Assembly: GCF_000299575.1 (NCBI RefSeq)
Contig: NZ_AMGO01000011.1
Span: forward strand, 62,001 to 126,000
Length of the DNA: 64,000 bases
Origin: Oceaniovalibus guishaninsula JLT2003
GTDB lineage: Bacteria; Pseudomonadota; Alphaproteobacteria; Rhodobacterales; Rhodobacteraceae
Direction: 5' to 3'
A program made the position numbers and the translations under genes. Positions 17,449-26,473 of the stretch are shown here, one piece after another. The notes beneath the pieces were generated by a model. The model did not search any database and was not told where the DNA came from. It saw only the letters and a list, made by a program, of their open reading frames with translations. Position 1 is the first letter of the stretch. Each line of letters opens with the position of its first letter.

Positions 17449-17814
17449 TCAGCCGCGCAGCATGGCGCGATAATCGCATTGCCGCCAATCGGCGCAGGCA
17501 AGCCATTGGTCCTGCGGCTGTCGTGCAGCAAGCTGATCGGAGATTTCGACCTCGTCGAACCCGCAGCGACGCGCCATCGCGAACTGATCGGCGAGGACGT
17601 GACCCGCTGCGCGCAACCGCCCCGAAAATCCCCGTCTCCGCAGGTCCGAGGCCAACGTGAAACCGCGGCCATCCGAGAACGACGGAATGACGATCCGAAT
17701 CGCCGGGACGGACCCGAGATCGGGCAACGATGCCAGGTCGCTGTCCGTCGAAAGGTCGATCATCTCGCCGGCATCGTCCGGCCCGAAACCCTCGTCGGTC
17801 ACAATCACGCTCAT
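17449..17814 (-). CDS. DUF934 family protein of the sulfite-reduction cluster
   Basis: The 121-aa protein (start MSVIVTDEGFG) carries the DUF934 pattern: PSFSDGRGFTLASDLRRRGFSGRLRA and a C-terminal ALACADWRQCDYRAML-like end. DUF934 proteins occur almost only next to cysI/cysH and are thought to assist sulfite reduction, but the biochemistry is unknown to me. It overlaps cysH by 4 bp (ATGA), so its translation is coupled to cysH. Confidence 0.88.
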   Translation of the reverse strand: MSVIVTDEGFGPDDAGEMIDLSTDSDLASLPDLGSVPAIRIVIPSFSDGRGFTLASDLRRRGFSGRLRAAGHVLADQFAMARRCGFDEVEISDQLAARQPQDQWLACADWRQCDYRAMLRG

Positions 17815-18566
17815 GCCGGTTCTCCTTTGGTCGGCGGCTGACGAACGGCGCGTCCGCCCACGAAGTGGATACCGCATTCGACCTTGTTGATACCCCGCCA
17901 ACGCCCGGCCCGGTCGTCTTCGCCTTCGGCGACGCGCGTGGTGCAGGGCATGCACCCGATGGATTTGTAACCGCGACTGACAAGCGGATGGCGAGGCAGC
18001 CGGTTGTTGATCAGATAATCGCTCACATCCTCACGCGACCAGTGCGCCAACGGATTCACCTTGATACGCCCGTCGCTGTCGGCTTCGAAAAATTCGAGCG
18101 CCTTTCGTTCGGCGCCCTGAAACCGCTTGCGCCCGGTAATCCATGCATCGAAAGGGGCCAGCGCGCGGGCCAGCGGCTCGGCCTTGCGCAGCACGCAGCA
18201 TGCGTCGGGGTCGGTGCGATGCAACAGACCGTCGGCGTCACGCTCCAGCATCGCCGCGCGGTCGGGGCGGATGCGGCGAATGTCCGTCAGCCCAAGCTGG
18301 CGCGCCACGGTGGACTGATAGTCCAGCGTTTCGGGGAACAGCATCTCGGTGTCCAGAAACACGACCGGGACGCTGCGATCCGCGACGGCCAGCAGGTGCA
18401 GAAGAACGACGGATTCGGCCCCGAAGGACGAAATCAGCACGATCTGTCCGACCTGCGGGTCGGACAGGGCATGCTTGAGAACCGCGCTTGCCGAATGATG
18501 GGCATAGCGCGCATTGAGTTCCGCCGCGCGTTCGGCCGCAGTGGAGAGGGGGGCTTCAAGCGGCAT
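17811..18566 (-). CDS. cysH: phosphoadenylyl/adenylyl-sulfate reductase
   Basis: CysH reduces activated sulfate to sulfite with thioredoxin. The 251-aa protein has the P-loop-like SFGAESVVLLHL motif, the CC pair in ACCVLRKAEPL and CMPC further on, which together bind a 4Fe-4S cluster, and the catalytic Cys (about residue 231) in ECGIH. The cluster cysteines mean it is the APS-reductase type rather than the cluster-free PAPS form. I start at ATG 18566 (MPLEAPLS), which overlaps cysI by 11 bp. It is followed by DUF934 in an ATGA overlap. Confidence 0.96.
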   Translation of the reverse strand: MPLEAPLSTAAERAAELNARYAHHSASAVLKHALSDPQVGQIVLISSFGAESVVLLHLLAVADRSVPVVFLDTEMLFPETLDYQSTVARQLGLTDIRRIRPDRAAMLERDADGLLHRTDPDACCVLRKAEPLARALAPFDAWITGRKRFQGAERKALEFFEADSDGRIKVNPLAHWSREDVSDYLINNRLPRHPLVSRGYKSIGCMPCTTRVAEGEDDRAGRWRGINKVECGIHFVGGRAVRQPPTKGEPA

Positions 18567-20220
18567 CGGCGCGCTCCGTTTGATAAATCGCGGCCTTGAA
18601 CGGTGCCATTCCCAGACGACGGTAGACATCGAGGAATGTCTCGTCCCTCGTCCGGCGTAGTTCCAGATAGGCCAGGATCAGCCGTTCGACGGCCGGCACC
18701 ACCTCGTCATAGGCGAATCCCGGCCCCGTCCGGTCGCCAAGCGCCATTGTCTCGGTGCCGTCGCCGCCAAGCGTGATCTGGTAGGTCTCGACGCCAGCCC
18801 GATCGAGGCCGAGGATGCCGATATGGCCGACATGATGGTGGCCGCACGCGTTGATGCAGCCCGAGATCTTGATCTTCAGTGCGCCGACCTCATGCTCGAT
18901 CTTCAGCGCCTCCAGCCGCAATGCGATGGATTGGGCGACAGGAATGGAACGGGCCGTCGCCAGGGCGCAATAATCCATGCCGGGGCATGCGATGATGTCG
19001 GAGGCTAGCCCGATATTCGCCGTCGCCAGCCCGGCCGCCTTCAGTGCGGCATGGACGGCCGGCAGATCGCCCTTGTGGACATGGGGCAGAATCACGTTCT
19101 GCTCATGGCTGATCCGCAGCTCCGAATGGCCGTGGCGTTCGGCAAGATCGGCAAGAACCTCCATCTGTTCGGCGCTGGCATCGCCGGGCGTGGCACCGGG
19201 GGCCTTCAGACTGACCGAGACGATGGCATGTTCGGGATCGCGGTGGGGCGTCAGATTGGTGTCGGCCCAGCTGCGATAGACAGGGTCGGCGGCATAGGCG
19301 CGATCATGCGCGCCAACGGGTCCGTGCCGCAGGTCGGGCAGCGCGAACTGCGCTTCGATCGCGGCCAGAATCTGTTGATCGACCCCCGTAAATTCCGGGC
19401 GAATCGCCGCAAAACGGTCTTCCACCAAACGGGTTATCTCTTCGATACCGTGCTCGTGGACCGCAATCTTGATGCGGGCCTTGAACTTGTTGTCGCGCCG
19501 GCCAAGCAAGTTGTAGACGCCCAGAATCGCCTCGACGTAAGGCAGCAGGTCCTCGCGCGGCAGGAAATCACGGATCACCTTGCCGATCATCGGGGTGCGC
19601 CCCAGGCCGCCGCCGACGATGACCTCGAATCCCGGCTGGCCGTTCTGCACAATCATGCGCAATCCGATATCGTGCGCCCTCGTCACGGCGCGGTCCGTCG
19701 GGCTGCCGGTGATCGCGATCTTGAACTTGCGGGGAAGGAACTGAAATTCGGGGTGGTCCGTGGACCATTGCCGCAGCAATTCGGCCACCGGGCGGGGATC
19801 GGCGATTTCGTCCGCGGCGGCACCGGCGAAATGGTCGGCGGTGACGTTTCGGATGGTGTTGCCGCTGGTCTGAATGCAATGCATCCCGACATCGGCCAGC
19901 GCATCCAGAATATCGGGCACATCGGTCAGCTGAGGCCAGTTGAACTGAATGTTCTGACGCGTGGTGAAGTGCCCATAGCCCTTGTCCCATCGCCGCGCGA
20001 TCATCGCAAGCTGACGCATCTGGCGGGACGAGACCGTTCCATATGGAATGGCCACCCGCAGCATGTAGGCATGCAGTTGCAGGTAGAGACCGTTCATCAG
20101 ACGCAGCGGCTTGAACTCGTCCTCGGTCAGCGACCCGTCGATGCGACGCGCGACCTGACCGCGAAACTGGGCCACGCGCCTTCTGACGAAGGCTTCGTCG
20201 AAATCTGTGTAGGCATACAT
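18556..20220 (-). CDS. cysI: sulfite (nitrite) reductase hemoprotein
   Basis: The 554-aa protein is a siroheme/4Fe-4S reductase that converts sulfite to sulfide. It has two ferredoxin-like repeats (YGHFTTRQNIQFNWP early and LRISHEQNVILPHV later) and the cluster/siroheme cysteines in CPGMDYC and CINAC followed by GHHHVGHIG. Architecture fits the ferredoxin-type nitrite/sulfite reductase. Genes on both sides (cysG for siroheme, cysH for sulfite supply) support sulfite as substrate. The start is ATG 20220, 4 bp after DUF2849. Confidence 0.94.
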   Translation of the reverse strand: MYAYTDFDEAFVRRRVAQFRGQVARRIDGSLTEDEFKPLRLMNGLYLQLHAYMLRVAIPYGTVSSRQMRQLAMIARRWDKGYGHFTTRQNIQFNWPQLTDVPDILDALADVGMHCIQTSGNTIRNVTADHFAGAAADEIADPRPVAELLRQWSTDHPEFQFLPRKFKIAITGSPTDRAVTRAHDIGLRMIVQNGQPGFEVIVGGGLGRTPMIGKVIRDFLPREDLLPYVEAILGVYNLLGRRDNKFKARIKIAVHEHGIEEITRLVEDRFAAIRPEFTGVDQQILAAIEAQFALPDLRHGPVGAHDRAYAADPVYRSWADTNLTPHRDPEHAIVSVSLKAPGATPGDASAEQMEVLADLAERHGHSELRISHEQNVILPHVHKGDLPAVHAALKAAGLATANIGLASDIIACPGMDYCALATARSIPVAQSIALRLEALKIEHEVGALKIKISGCINACGHHHVGHIGILGLDRAGVETYQITLGGDGTETMALGDRTGPGFAYDEVVPAVERLILAYLELRRTRDETFLDVYRRLGMAPFKAAIYQTERADAA

Positions 20221-20224
20221 AAGA

Positions 20225-20524
20225 TTATCCTTCGGCCTGCTTGCCGTGAAAGCGGTTGGATGGGCCGCGCGTGCGGAACTCCTCGCGGAAGTGCACGGGT
20301 CTGGGGCCATCATGGCCGGGCGCCGCATCCGTCAGATAAGCGCCGACGACTTCGTGGGGCCGGCTTTGCGCATGCAGCAGACGCATCTGGGCATGTGCCT
20401 CATCCTCGATCAACTCGGCCTCGGCCATATCGGTCGACCAGGTATCGTCCTCGGTCAGCCAGACGGCGTCGCCTGCCAGAAGCCTGTTTGCGGTGACGAC
20501 CTTGGGGGTGTAACGGCGGGTCAT
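20225..20524 (-). CDS. DUF2849 family protein
   Basis: The 99-aa protein (TPKVVTANRLLAGDAVWLTEDDTW) matches DUF2849, a small family found between cysG and cysI in alphaproteobacteria. The context implies a role in sulfite reduction, possibly as an accessory subunit, but no activity is known to me. It overlaps cysG by 4 bp (ATGA) and ends 4 bp before cysI, so it is part of the same operon. Confidence 0.9.
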   Translation of the reverse strand: MTRRYTPKVVTANRLLAGDAVWLTEDDTWSTDMAEAELIEDEAHAQMRLLHAQSRPHEVVGAYLTDAAPGHDGPRPVHFREEFRTRGPSNRFHGKQAEG

Positions 20525-21912
20525 ATCGCGGCCTCCAGTGCGGGGATTGCTGCTGTTTCGTGCGAAGTCCGCGGTGCCAATCCCAGCAGGACCAAAGCCG
20601 GTCCATCGAGGGCCGCGTCGCGCAGCACCGGTTCCATCTGGGCCAGCGTCGTTGCGATGATGCGGGCATCGGGGCGCGACGCATTCTCGATTGCCGTGAC
20701 CGGGGTGGCGGGATCCGCCCCGTGCATCAGCAGCCGGCCCTGGATGTATCGGGCCGCGCGCTTGCCCATATAGATCGCCGCTACCTCGTCCTTGCGGGCA
20801 AGCGCCGCCCAGTCGTGATCGGCGAAGCCTCGGGTATCGTGCCCGGTCATCAACCGGACCGACCCGTTCCGTCCACGCCGCGTCAGGCTTTGGCCGATGG
20901 CGGCCACGGCCGCGCTGGCGGCGGTGATGCCAGGCACGATGGTATAGTCGATGCCGGCCGCGACGACGGCCTCGATTTCCTCGTCCAGCCGCCCGAACAC
21001 AGTCGGATCGCCCGATTTCAGTCGCACGACCTGCAACCCTTTGGCCGCAAAATCGACGATCATCGCGTCGATTGCCGATTGCGGCGTCGCCGGACCGAAG
21101 CCTTCCTTGCCGACATCGACGATGCGCGCCTCACGGCGGGCCAGCTCCAGGATCGCAGCCGGGACCAGCCGGTCGTGAACCACCACATCCGCCCAGTCCA
21201 GCGCGTGCCGCGCCTTCATGGTCAGCAGGTCCGGGTCGCCTGGTCCGGCACCGACGAAATGCACATGGCCCGTCGCGCCCCGCCGCGCGATATGCCGGTC
21301 GAGAAGACGGGACAGCGCCTTGTCCAGATCCGCAGCTGCCGCGATTGCGGCCGGTCCCGCGCGATCGTACCATTCCGCCCAGAAGTCCCGCCGCGCCCGG
21401 CCGTGGGGCAGTGCCGCCGCCCGGTCCCTGAACCGCTTGCCCGCCTCTGCCAGCGATCCCAGCGACGAGGGCAGTCGTTCTTCCATATCGCGCTTGATCG
21501 CGCGGGCGAGGACAGGCGCAGCGCCCTCGGTGCCAATCGCCACCGTGACGGGATCGCGGTCGACGATGGCGGGAGTGATGAACGCGCTGTCGGTCAGGTT
21601 GTCGACGATATTGACCAGCGCGCCATCGGCACGGGCAATTGCGGCCGTGCGGGCATCTTCCGCCGCATCCTCGTCGGCGGCATAGAACAACGTCGCGCAG
21701 ACCGCATCGCCGGGCGCCATCGCGCGGTCGATCAGCGTCAACCGCTTCGCTGCCGCCCAAGCCCTGATTTCGGGCGCCGGATCCGTTGCGAAGACAGTCA
21801 GCCGCGCCTCGGTCTTCAGCAGCAGACGCAGCTTCGCCAACGCCGCATCGCCACCACCCGAAAGCACCACGCGGCGGCCCGCAAGGTTCACGTAGATCGG
21901 AAAATGCTGCAT
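20521..21912 (-). CDS. cysG: siroheme synthase (multifunctional)
   Basis: The 463-aa protein joins an N-terminal precorrin-2 dehydrogenase/ferrochelatase domain (GRRVVLSGGGDAALAKL) to a C-terminal uroporphyrinogen-III methyltransferase domain starting about residue 213 (HFVGAGPGDPDLLTMKA, later VVRLKSGDPTVFGR and TIVPGITAASAA). It makes siroheme for CysI. It heads the operon cysG-DUF2849-cysI-cysH-DUF934 and is divergent from an Lrp/AsnC regulator. Confidence 0.97.
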   Translation of the reverse strand: MQHFPIYVNLAGRRVVLSGGGDAALAKLRLLLKTEARLTVFATDPAPEIRAWAAAKRLTLIDRAMAPGDAVCATLFYAADEDAAEDARTAAIARADGALVNIVDNLTDSAFITPAIVDRDPVTVAIGTEGAAPVLARAIKRDMEERLPSSLGSLAEAGKRFRDRAAALPHGRARRDFWAEWYDRAGPAAIAAAADLDKALSRLLDRHIARRGATGHVHFVGAGPGDPDLLTMKARHALDWADVVVHDRLVPAAILELARREARIVDVGKEGFGPATPQSAIDAMIVDFAAKGLQVVRLKSGDPTVFGRLDEEIEAVVAAGIDYTIVPGITAASAAVAAIGQSLTRRGRNGSVRLMTGHDTRGFADHDWAALARKDEVAAIYMGKRAARYIQGRLLMHGADPATPVTAIENASRPDARIIATTLAQMEPVLRDAALDGPALVLLGLAPRTSHETAAIPALEAAI

Positions 21913-21941
21913 TCTGCGCTCCCTCTGTGGGAGGGAACATA

Positions 21942-21952
21942 GAATTATATTC
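21942..21952 (-). promoter_or_regulatory. cysG promoter with inverted repeat
   Basis: GAATTATATTC is an inverted repeat (GAAT-N3-ATTC). On the minus strand it contains a perfect TATAAT (21949-21944) about 32 bp before the cysG ATG. No good -35 box is visible 16-18 bp upstream, which suggests activation, perhaps by the divergent Lrp/AsnC protein. Confidence 0.4.
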
Positions 21953-22045
21953 CGCTTTCGGGGAGGTGCTGGCAGAGATAAGGAACATCAGACCAGACAT
22001 CCCGCAAATGCAGGTTGTATGTTCGGGTTTCAAGGAGCAGAGCAG

Positions 22046-22507
22046 ATGACCGTCCGCCTCGACGACCTCGATCGAAAAATCCTGCGTGCGATCCAACGCG
22101 ACGCCAGCCAGTCGCTCGATGACATCGCCCGCGAAGTAGGGTCGTCCAAGACGCCGGTCTGGTCGCGGATCCGCAAGCTGCGCGGGGCGGGCATCGTCGG
22201 GCGGCAGACGGTCATCCTGGACGCCGAGGCACTGGGCTTCGAAGCCTGCTTTTTCGTGCTGATCCGCACATCCGAACACGACGCCGACTGGCAGTCGCGA
22301 TTTCTGGAAACGCTTCAGGCCCGCCCCGAAGTGCAGGAAGCGCACCGGCTTGCAGGGGATATCGACTATATCCTGAAGGTGCGCGTTGCCAATGCGCGGG
22401 CCTATGATGCATTCTATCAGTCGCTGATCCGGCAGGTCCGCATCCACAACGTCACCGCGCTGCTGTCGATGGAAGAGCTGAAAAGCACGACCGATCTGCC
22501 GCTGTGA
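22046..22507 (+). CDS. Lrp/AsnC family transcriptional regulator
   Basis: The 153-aa protein has an N-terminal winged-helix DNA-binding domain (LDDLDRKILRAIQRDASQSL, SSKTPVWSRIRKLRGAGIV) and a C-terminal RAM ligand-binding domain (AHRLAGDIDYILKVRV). I chose ATG 22046 because AAGGAG lies 8 nt upstream. It is divergent from cysG with 133 bp between the starts, the usual arrangement for a local regulator of sulfur assimilation. The effector, perhaps a sulfur amino acid, is not shown by the sequence. Confidence 0.93.
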   Translation: MTVRLDDLDRKILRAIQRDASQSLDDIAREVGSSKTPVWSRIRKLRGAGIVGRQTVILDAEALGFEACFFVLIRTSEHDADWQSRFLETLQARPEVQEAHRLAGDIDYILKVRVANARAYDAFYQSLIRQVRIHNVTALLSMEELKSTTDLPL

Positions 22508-22649
22508 CGGTCCCGCGCCCTTTGCGCCCCCGCAAACTGTGATCGGTTTGTCGCTTCAACTCGGCCGACCGATGCCTTAGATACTGACGGCGAACAACGA
22601 TAACGGTCGCCGGACGCCCGGCGGCCCGCCGCAACAGGGAGAGACCCGC

Positions 22650-22934
22650 ATGCTCAACAATATCGGCCTTCCCGGCCTTCTGCTGATCGCCGTCGTTGTG
22701 CTGGTCCTTTTCGGACGCGGCAAGATTTCATCGCTTATGGGCGAAGTCGGCAAGGGGATCACGGCCTTCAAGCGCGGCGTGAGCGACAGCAGCGCCGATG
22801 ACCGCGACGAGCAGCGCGCGGCCAGCGCGCGCGAGATTTCCGCGCCCGAGCACGGCGATGCGACCCCGCCGGGCCCCGCGACCGCGCATGTGAAGCCCGA
22901 CGCCCGCCTCGACCCCGAGACGCGCAAGGGCTGA
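22650..22934 (+). CDS. tatA: Sec-independent translocase subunit TatA
   Basis: TatA forms the size-adaptable channel of the twin-arginine export system. The 94-aa protein has one N-terminal membrane helix ([17 protein letters not shown]), the [21 protein letters not shown] amphipathic helix and a disordered polar tail. It is the first gene of tatABC, with tatB 22 bp downstream. The position of the Phe-Gly hinge fits TatA. Confidence 0.95.
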   Translation: MLNNIGLPGLLLIAVVVLVLFGRGKISSLMGEVGKGITAFKRGVSDSSADDRDEQRAASAREISAPEHGDATPPGPATAHVKPDARLDPETRKG

Positions 22935-22956
22935 CAGCGCCCGGAGGGCCCGCCGC

Positions 22957-23466
22957 ATGTTCGATATCGGCATGAGCGAACTGCTGGTGATCGGTGTCGT
23001 GTCGCTGATTGTCGTCGGCCCGAAAGACCTGCCCGGCATGTTCCGCACGCTTGGGCGTTTTACCGGCAAGATGCGCGGCATGGCGCGCGAATTCCAGCGC
23101 GCGATGGACGATGCGGCGGACGAGGCCGGCGTCAAGGACATCCAGCGCGATCTCAAGGGCCTGACCAGTCCCAAGAAGCTGGGGCTCGACCGGCTGAACG
23201 AGGCGGCCGAGCGGTTCGAGAAGTGGGATCCGGGATTGTCGAAACCGGTCAAGCCCAAGCACGGGCCGGAAACGGCGGCGCTTGCGCAAAGCCAGTCGGA
23301 ACGGCGCAAGTCGGCGCAGGACTTCGTAGACAGTCTTGCCGATGAAGGCGCGCGCACCGGCGATGCCGCGTCCTATCTGGCTCAAACCGCCGAGCCGGCC
23401 AAACCCGCCGGCGAAAAGGCGCGCACGCCCCTGTCCGGGCCTGTCCCCTCGGAGACCGAGACGTGA
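22957..23466 (+). CDS. tatB: Sec-independent translocase subunit TatB
   Basis: TatB forms, with TatC, the receptor for twin-arginine signal peptides. The 169-aa protein starts MFDIGMSELLVIGVVSLIVVG, the usual TatB helix containing the early Glu, followed by PKDLPGMFRTLGRFTGKMR and a long coiled-coil/polar tail. It ends in a GTGA overlap with tatC. Confidence 0.95.
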   Translation: MFDIGMSELLVIGVVSLIVVGPKDLPGMFRTLGRFTGKMRGMAREFQRAMDDAADEAGVKDIQRDLKGLTSPKKLGLDRLNEAAERFEKWDPGLSKPVKPKHGPETAALAQSQSERRKSAQDFVDSLADEGARTGDAASYLAQTAEPAKPAGEKARTPLSGPVPSETET

Positions 23467-24392
23467 GCGCCCAGGACGAGATCGACGACAGCTCGGCCCC
23501 GCTTATCGAACATCTGGCCGAACTGCGCACGCGCCTGATCCGGTCGGTCCTCGCCTTCGTGGTGGCGATGATCGCCTGTTTCACCGTGGCCGAACCGATC
23601 CTGAACTTTCTCGCTCAGCCCATTGCCGATGTGCTGCGCACGCGCGGCGAAAATCCGCAGCTTATCTTTACCGCCCCGCAGGAAAAGTTTTTCGTCCTGA
23701 TCCGCATCTCGGTCATCGGCGGCTTCGCCCTGTCGTTCCCCGTCATCGCGCATCAGCTTTGGCGGTTCGTGGCCCCCGGCCTCTATAAAAGCGAACGGAA
23801 CGCCTTTCTTCCGTTCATCGTCTCGTCCCCGCTTCTATTCCTGCTGGGGGCGGCCTTCGCCCATTTCATCGTCACGCCGCTGGCGATGAACTTCTTCATC
23901 GGCTTTTCCGACGCGATCCCCGCGCTTGTCGACATCTTGTCGGGGCAGGGGCTGGACGAAATCGTCGTGCTGCCCGAGACGCAGGAATTGCGCACCGTCT
24001 TTCTGGGTTCCGTGCGCGAATCCCTCGATCTGTCGCTGAAATTCATCTTGGCATTCGGGCTGTGCTTCCAATTGCCGGTGCTGCTGACGCTGATGGGCAA
24101 GGCCGGGTTGGTCAGCGCGCGGGGTCTGCGGGATGTGCGCAAATACGCGATCGTCGGCATTCTGGTTCTTGCCGCGCTGGTGACGCCGCCCGATGTGGTG
24201 ACGCAGATCATCCTGTTCACTGTCGTCTACGCCCTTTACGAGGTGTCGATCTTCCTTGTCGCGCGGGTCGAGAGGAAGCGCACCGAAGAACTGCGCGCCG
24301 AAGGCATCCTTGGTGAGGATGAAGAGCTTTACGATTATTCCGATGACCTGCCCGGCGACGTTCCGCCCGAAGACGGCACCAAGCGTCCGTGA
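23463..24392 (+). CDS. tatC: Sec-independent translocase subunit TatC
   Basis: TatC is the six-helix integral membrane core of the Tat receptor. The 309-aa protein begins SAPLIEHLAELRTRLIRS, the TatC signature, followed by six hydrophobic segments and a charged C-terminal extension. The start is GTG 23463, overlapping tatB by 4 bp; the end overlaps the next gene in the same way. The window contains at least one likely Tat client, the L,D-transpeptidase at 2861. Confidence 0.96.
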   Translation: MSAQDEIDDSSAPLIEHLAELRTRLIRSVLAFVVAMIACFTVAEPILNFLAQPIADVLRTRGENPQLIFTAPQEKFFVLIRISVIGGFALSFPVIAHQLWRFVAPGLYKSERNAFLPFIVSSPLLFLLGAAFAHFIVTPLAMNFFIGFSDAIPALVDILSGQGLDEIVVLPETQELRTVFLGSVRESLDLSLKFILAFGLCFQLPVLLTLMGKAGLVSARGLRDVRKYAIVGILVLAALVTPPDVVTQIILFTVVYALYEVSIFLVARVERKRTEELRAEGILGEDEELYDYSDDLPGDVPPEDGTKRP

Positions 24393-25228
24393 CCCCGCTC
24401 GACCGGATTGCCTTGGCGCTGGAAAGGCTGGCGCCCCCGCCGGCTCCCGCGCCCGATTTCGATGCCGCCGATGCCTTCGTCTGGCACGTCGCACCCGACC
24501 GGCTGTGCCCCGTGGCTCGCGTCAACCGGGTCGAACTGCCGCTTCTCGTTGGGATCGACCGGGCACGCGACACGCTGCTGGCCAATACCCGGCAGTTTGC
24601 GCGCGGCCTTCCAGCGAACAACGCGCTGCTCTGGGGCGCGCGGGGCATGGGCAAGTCGTCGCTGGTCAAGGCCGTCCATGCCGACGTGCTCAGACATCAC
24701 CCGCTGAAACTGGTCGAACTTCAGCGCGAAGACCTGCCGAGTGTCGGGCGGCTCATGGCGCTGCTTCGGCAAACGTCCCACAGGGTCGTGCTGTTTTGCG
24801 ACGATCTGTCCTTCTCGCAGGATGACGAGCATTACAAGTCGCTCAAGGCTGTGTTGGATGGCGGGGTCGAAGGGCGTCCGGCGAACGTACTGCTTTATGC
24901 GACCTCGAACCGCCGCCACCTCATGCCGCGCGACATGATCGAGAACGAGCGCGGTTCGGCGATCGCCCCATCCGAGGCGGTGGAGGAAAAAGTCTCGCTG
25001 TCCGACCGCTTCGGTCTGTGGCTGGGCTTCCATCCCTGCGACCAGGCGACCTATCTCGCGATGATCCGCGGCTATTGCGATTCCTACGGGATCGAGATCG
25101 ACGAAACCGCGCTTCGCGCCGAAGCGATCGAGTGGCAGGCGACGCGCGGCGCACGGTCCGGTCGCGTGGCCTGGCAGTTCTTCACCGATCTGGCCGGACG
25201 GCGCGGCATCGCATTGGATGCCGCCTGA
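24389..25228 (+). CDS. DUF815 family AAA ATPase
   Basis: The 279-aa protein is a P-loop ATPase with Walker A LLWGARGMGKSSLVK (about residue 85), Walker B VVLFCDDLSF and an arginine-rich sensor region (YATSNRRHLMPRDM). It matches DUF815, a conserved proteobacterial ATPase of unknown role. GTG 24389 overlaps the tatC stop. The placement after tatABC recurs in Rhodobacterales, but the connection is not established. It converges with nlpD with 18 bp between stops. Confidence 0.9.
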   Translation: MTPLDRIALALERLAPPPAPAPDFDAADAFVWHVAPDRLCPVARVNRVELPLLVGIDRARDTLLANTRQFARGLPANNALLWGARGMGKSSLVKAVHADVLRHHPLKLVELQREDLPSVGRLMALLRQTSHRVVLFCDDLSFSQDDEHYKSLKAVLDGGVEGRPANVLLYATSNRRHLMPRDMIENERGSAIAPSEAVEEKVSLSDRFGLWLGFHPCDQATYLAMIRGYCDSYGIEIDETALRAEAIEWQATRGARSGRVAWQFFTDLAGRRGIALDAA

Positions 25229-25246
25229 ACCGCAATCCGCGCCGCT

Positions 25247-26410
25247 TCATTCGAGATAGCCGACCGGATCGACGCTTTCGAAGCCTTCCCGCACTTCGAA
25301 GTGCAGCGATGGCGTCGCCGTGTCGCGGATGCGGGCAATGGTCTGACCGCGCCTGACGCTGTCGCCCTTGTTGACCTCGATATCGTCCACACCGGCATAG
25401 ACCGTCAGGATATTGCCGGGATGGCGCAACACGAGAATGGGCACCTGATCGGTATCGCGGGTTATGGCCGCCACGGTTCCGCCGTCAGCGGCCTTCACAG
25501 CGCTGCCCGCCGGGGCGGAAATGTCGATACCGTCGTTCTTGCCCTTGGAATAGGGACGGATGATCGGCCCCGCCACCGGGAACACGAACTTGCCTTCGGA
25601 CTGGGCGGTCTGCTGCTTGCCCAAGTCTGGCGATGGCGGCGTGTCCTTGGGCGGCGCGCCGGCCACCTCGTCGCGTTCGGGCAGCGGTTTGGCGGCAGAT
25701 GGCGGCACAGGCGCGACGCTGCCGGCTCCGGGCGGCGTTTCGCGGACAGGGGCGGGGCTGGCGACCGGGATCAACAGATACTGCCCTTCGCGCACCGCCA
25801 TATCCGGGCCGAGTCCGTTCCATTCGGCAAGCGCCTGTGCCGGAACGTCATAAAGCCGGGCGATGGTGAACGCGGTCTCGCCGCGTCCGACCTTGTGGCG
25901 GACAGGTTCCGCCCCGGTCTGCGGGGCAGCCGCCGTGCGCTGCGGAACGGGCTGGGCCGCGGGCGTCTCGAGCGGCGTCGAAGTGATCGTCTGCGCGGAA
26001 CGGGTCGGTCCGGCCATCACGGTGCCGGTCGCGGACGAGGGTTCGGTCACACGCCGGGGCAGGGCCACCACCTCGCCCTGGCGCAGGGCGACAGTGGCGG
26101 GAAGGCCGTTATAGCGGGCGATTTCATCCGCAGGCAGTCCGACGCGACCGGCTATCGTCGCCACCGTGTCGCCCCTGTTGGCGACCGCGACCTGATAGTT
26201 CGGATAGGAGATGACCCCGCGGCGGTCGGGGGTCGGCCGGCTGTCCACGCGCCGCGCCACCGCATCGGACGTATCGAAGGCGTTGGCGATGTTGCCGCGC
26301 AGGTCCCAGTCGAAGCCCTGTCCCGGTTCATTGCAACCGGCGAGGATCAGAAGCGCGACCGCCCCTGCCGACAGGGGCGAACTGCGCCGAAGGGCGGTCT
26401 TGGATGCCAT
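25247..26410 (-). CDS. nlpD: NlpD-type LysM/LytM lipoprotein
   Basis: The 387-aa lipoprotein (lipobox LAGC) has two LysM repeats (about residues 60-105, ANRGDTVATIAGRVG, and 170-215, VGRGETAFTIARLYD), a Pro/Ala-rich linker, and a C-terminal M23/LytM domain from about 275. Two zinc ligands look absent: the HxGxD site reads NDGID, and the HLH site reads SLH. This matches NlpD, which activates cell-separation amidases rather than cutting peptidoglycan itself. It is the last gene of surE-pcm-nlpD, the order also seen in E. coli upstream of rpoS, although no rpoS follows. Confidence 0.92.
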   Translation of the reverse strand: MASKTALRRSSPLSAGAVALLILAGCNEPGQGFDWDLRGNIANAFDTSDAVARRVDSRPTPDRRGVISYPNYQVAVANRGDTVATIAGRVGLPADEIARYNGLPATVALRQGEVVALPRRVTEPSSATGTVMAGPTRSAQTITSTPLETPAAQPVPQRTAAAPQTGAEPVRHKVGRGETAFTIARLYDVPAQALAEWNGLGPDMAVREGQYLLIPVASPAPVRETPPGAGSVAPVPPSAAKPLPERDEVAGAPPKDTPPSPDLGKQQTAQSEGKFVFPVAGPIIRPYSKGKNDGIDISAPAGSAVKAADGGTVAAITRDTDQVPILVLRHPGNILTVYAGVDDIEVNKGDSVRRGQTIARIRDTATPSLHFEVREGFESVDPVGYLE

Positions 26411-26473
26411 CTGCTCGTCCTTTGTGCTTTCCGGCGGCGGCCTTCTGTGGGCCGTTCGCCGCGTCCGTCGCCG

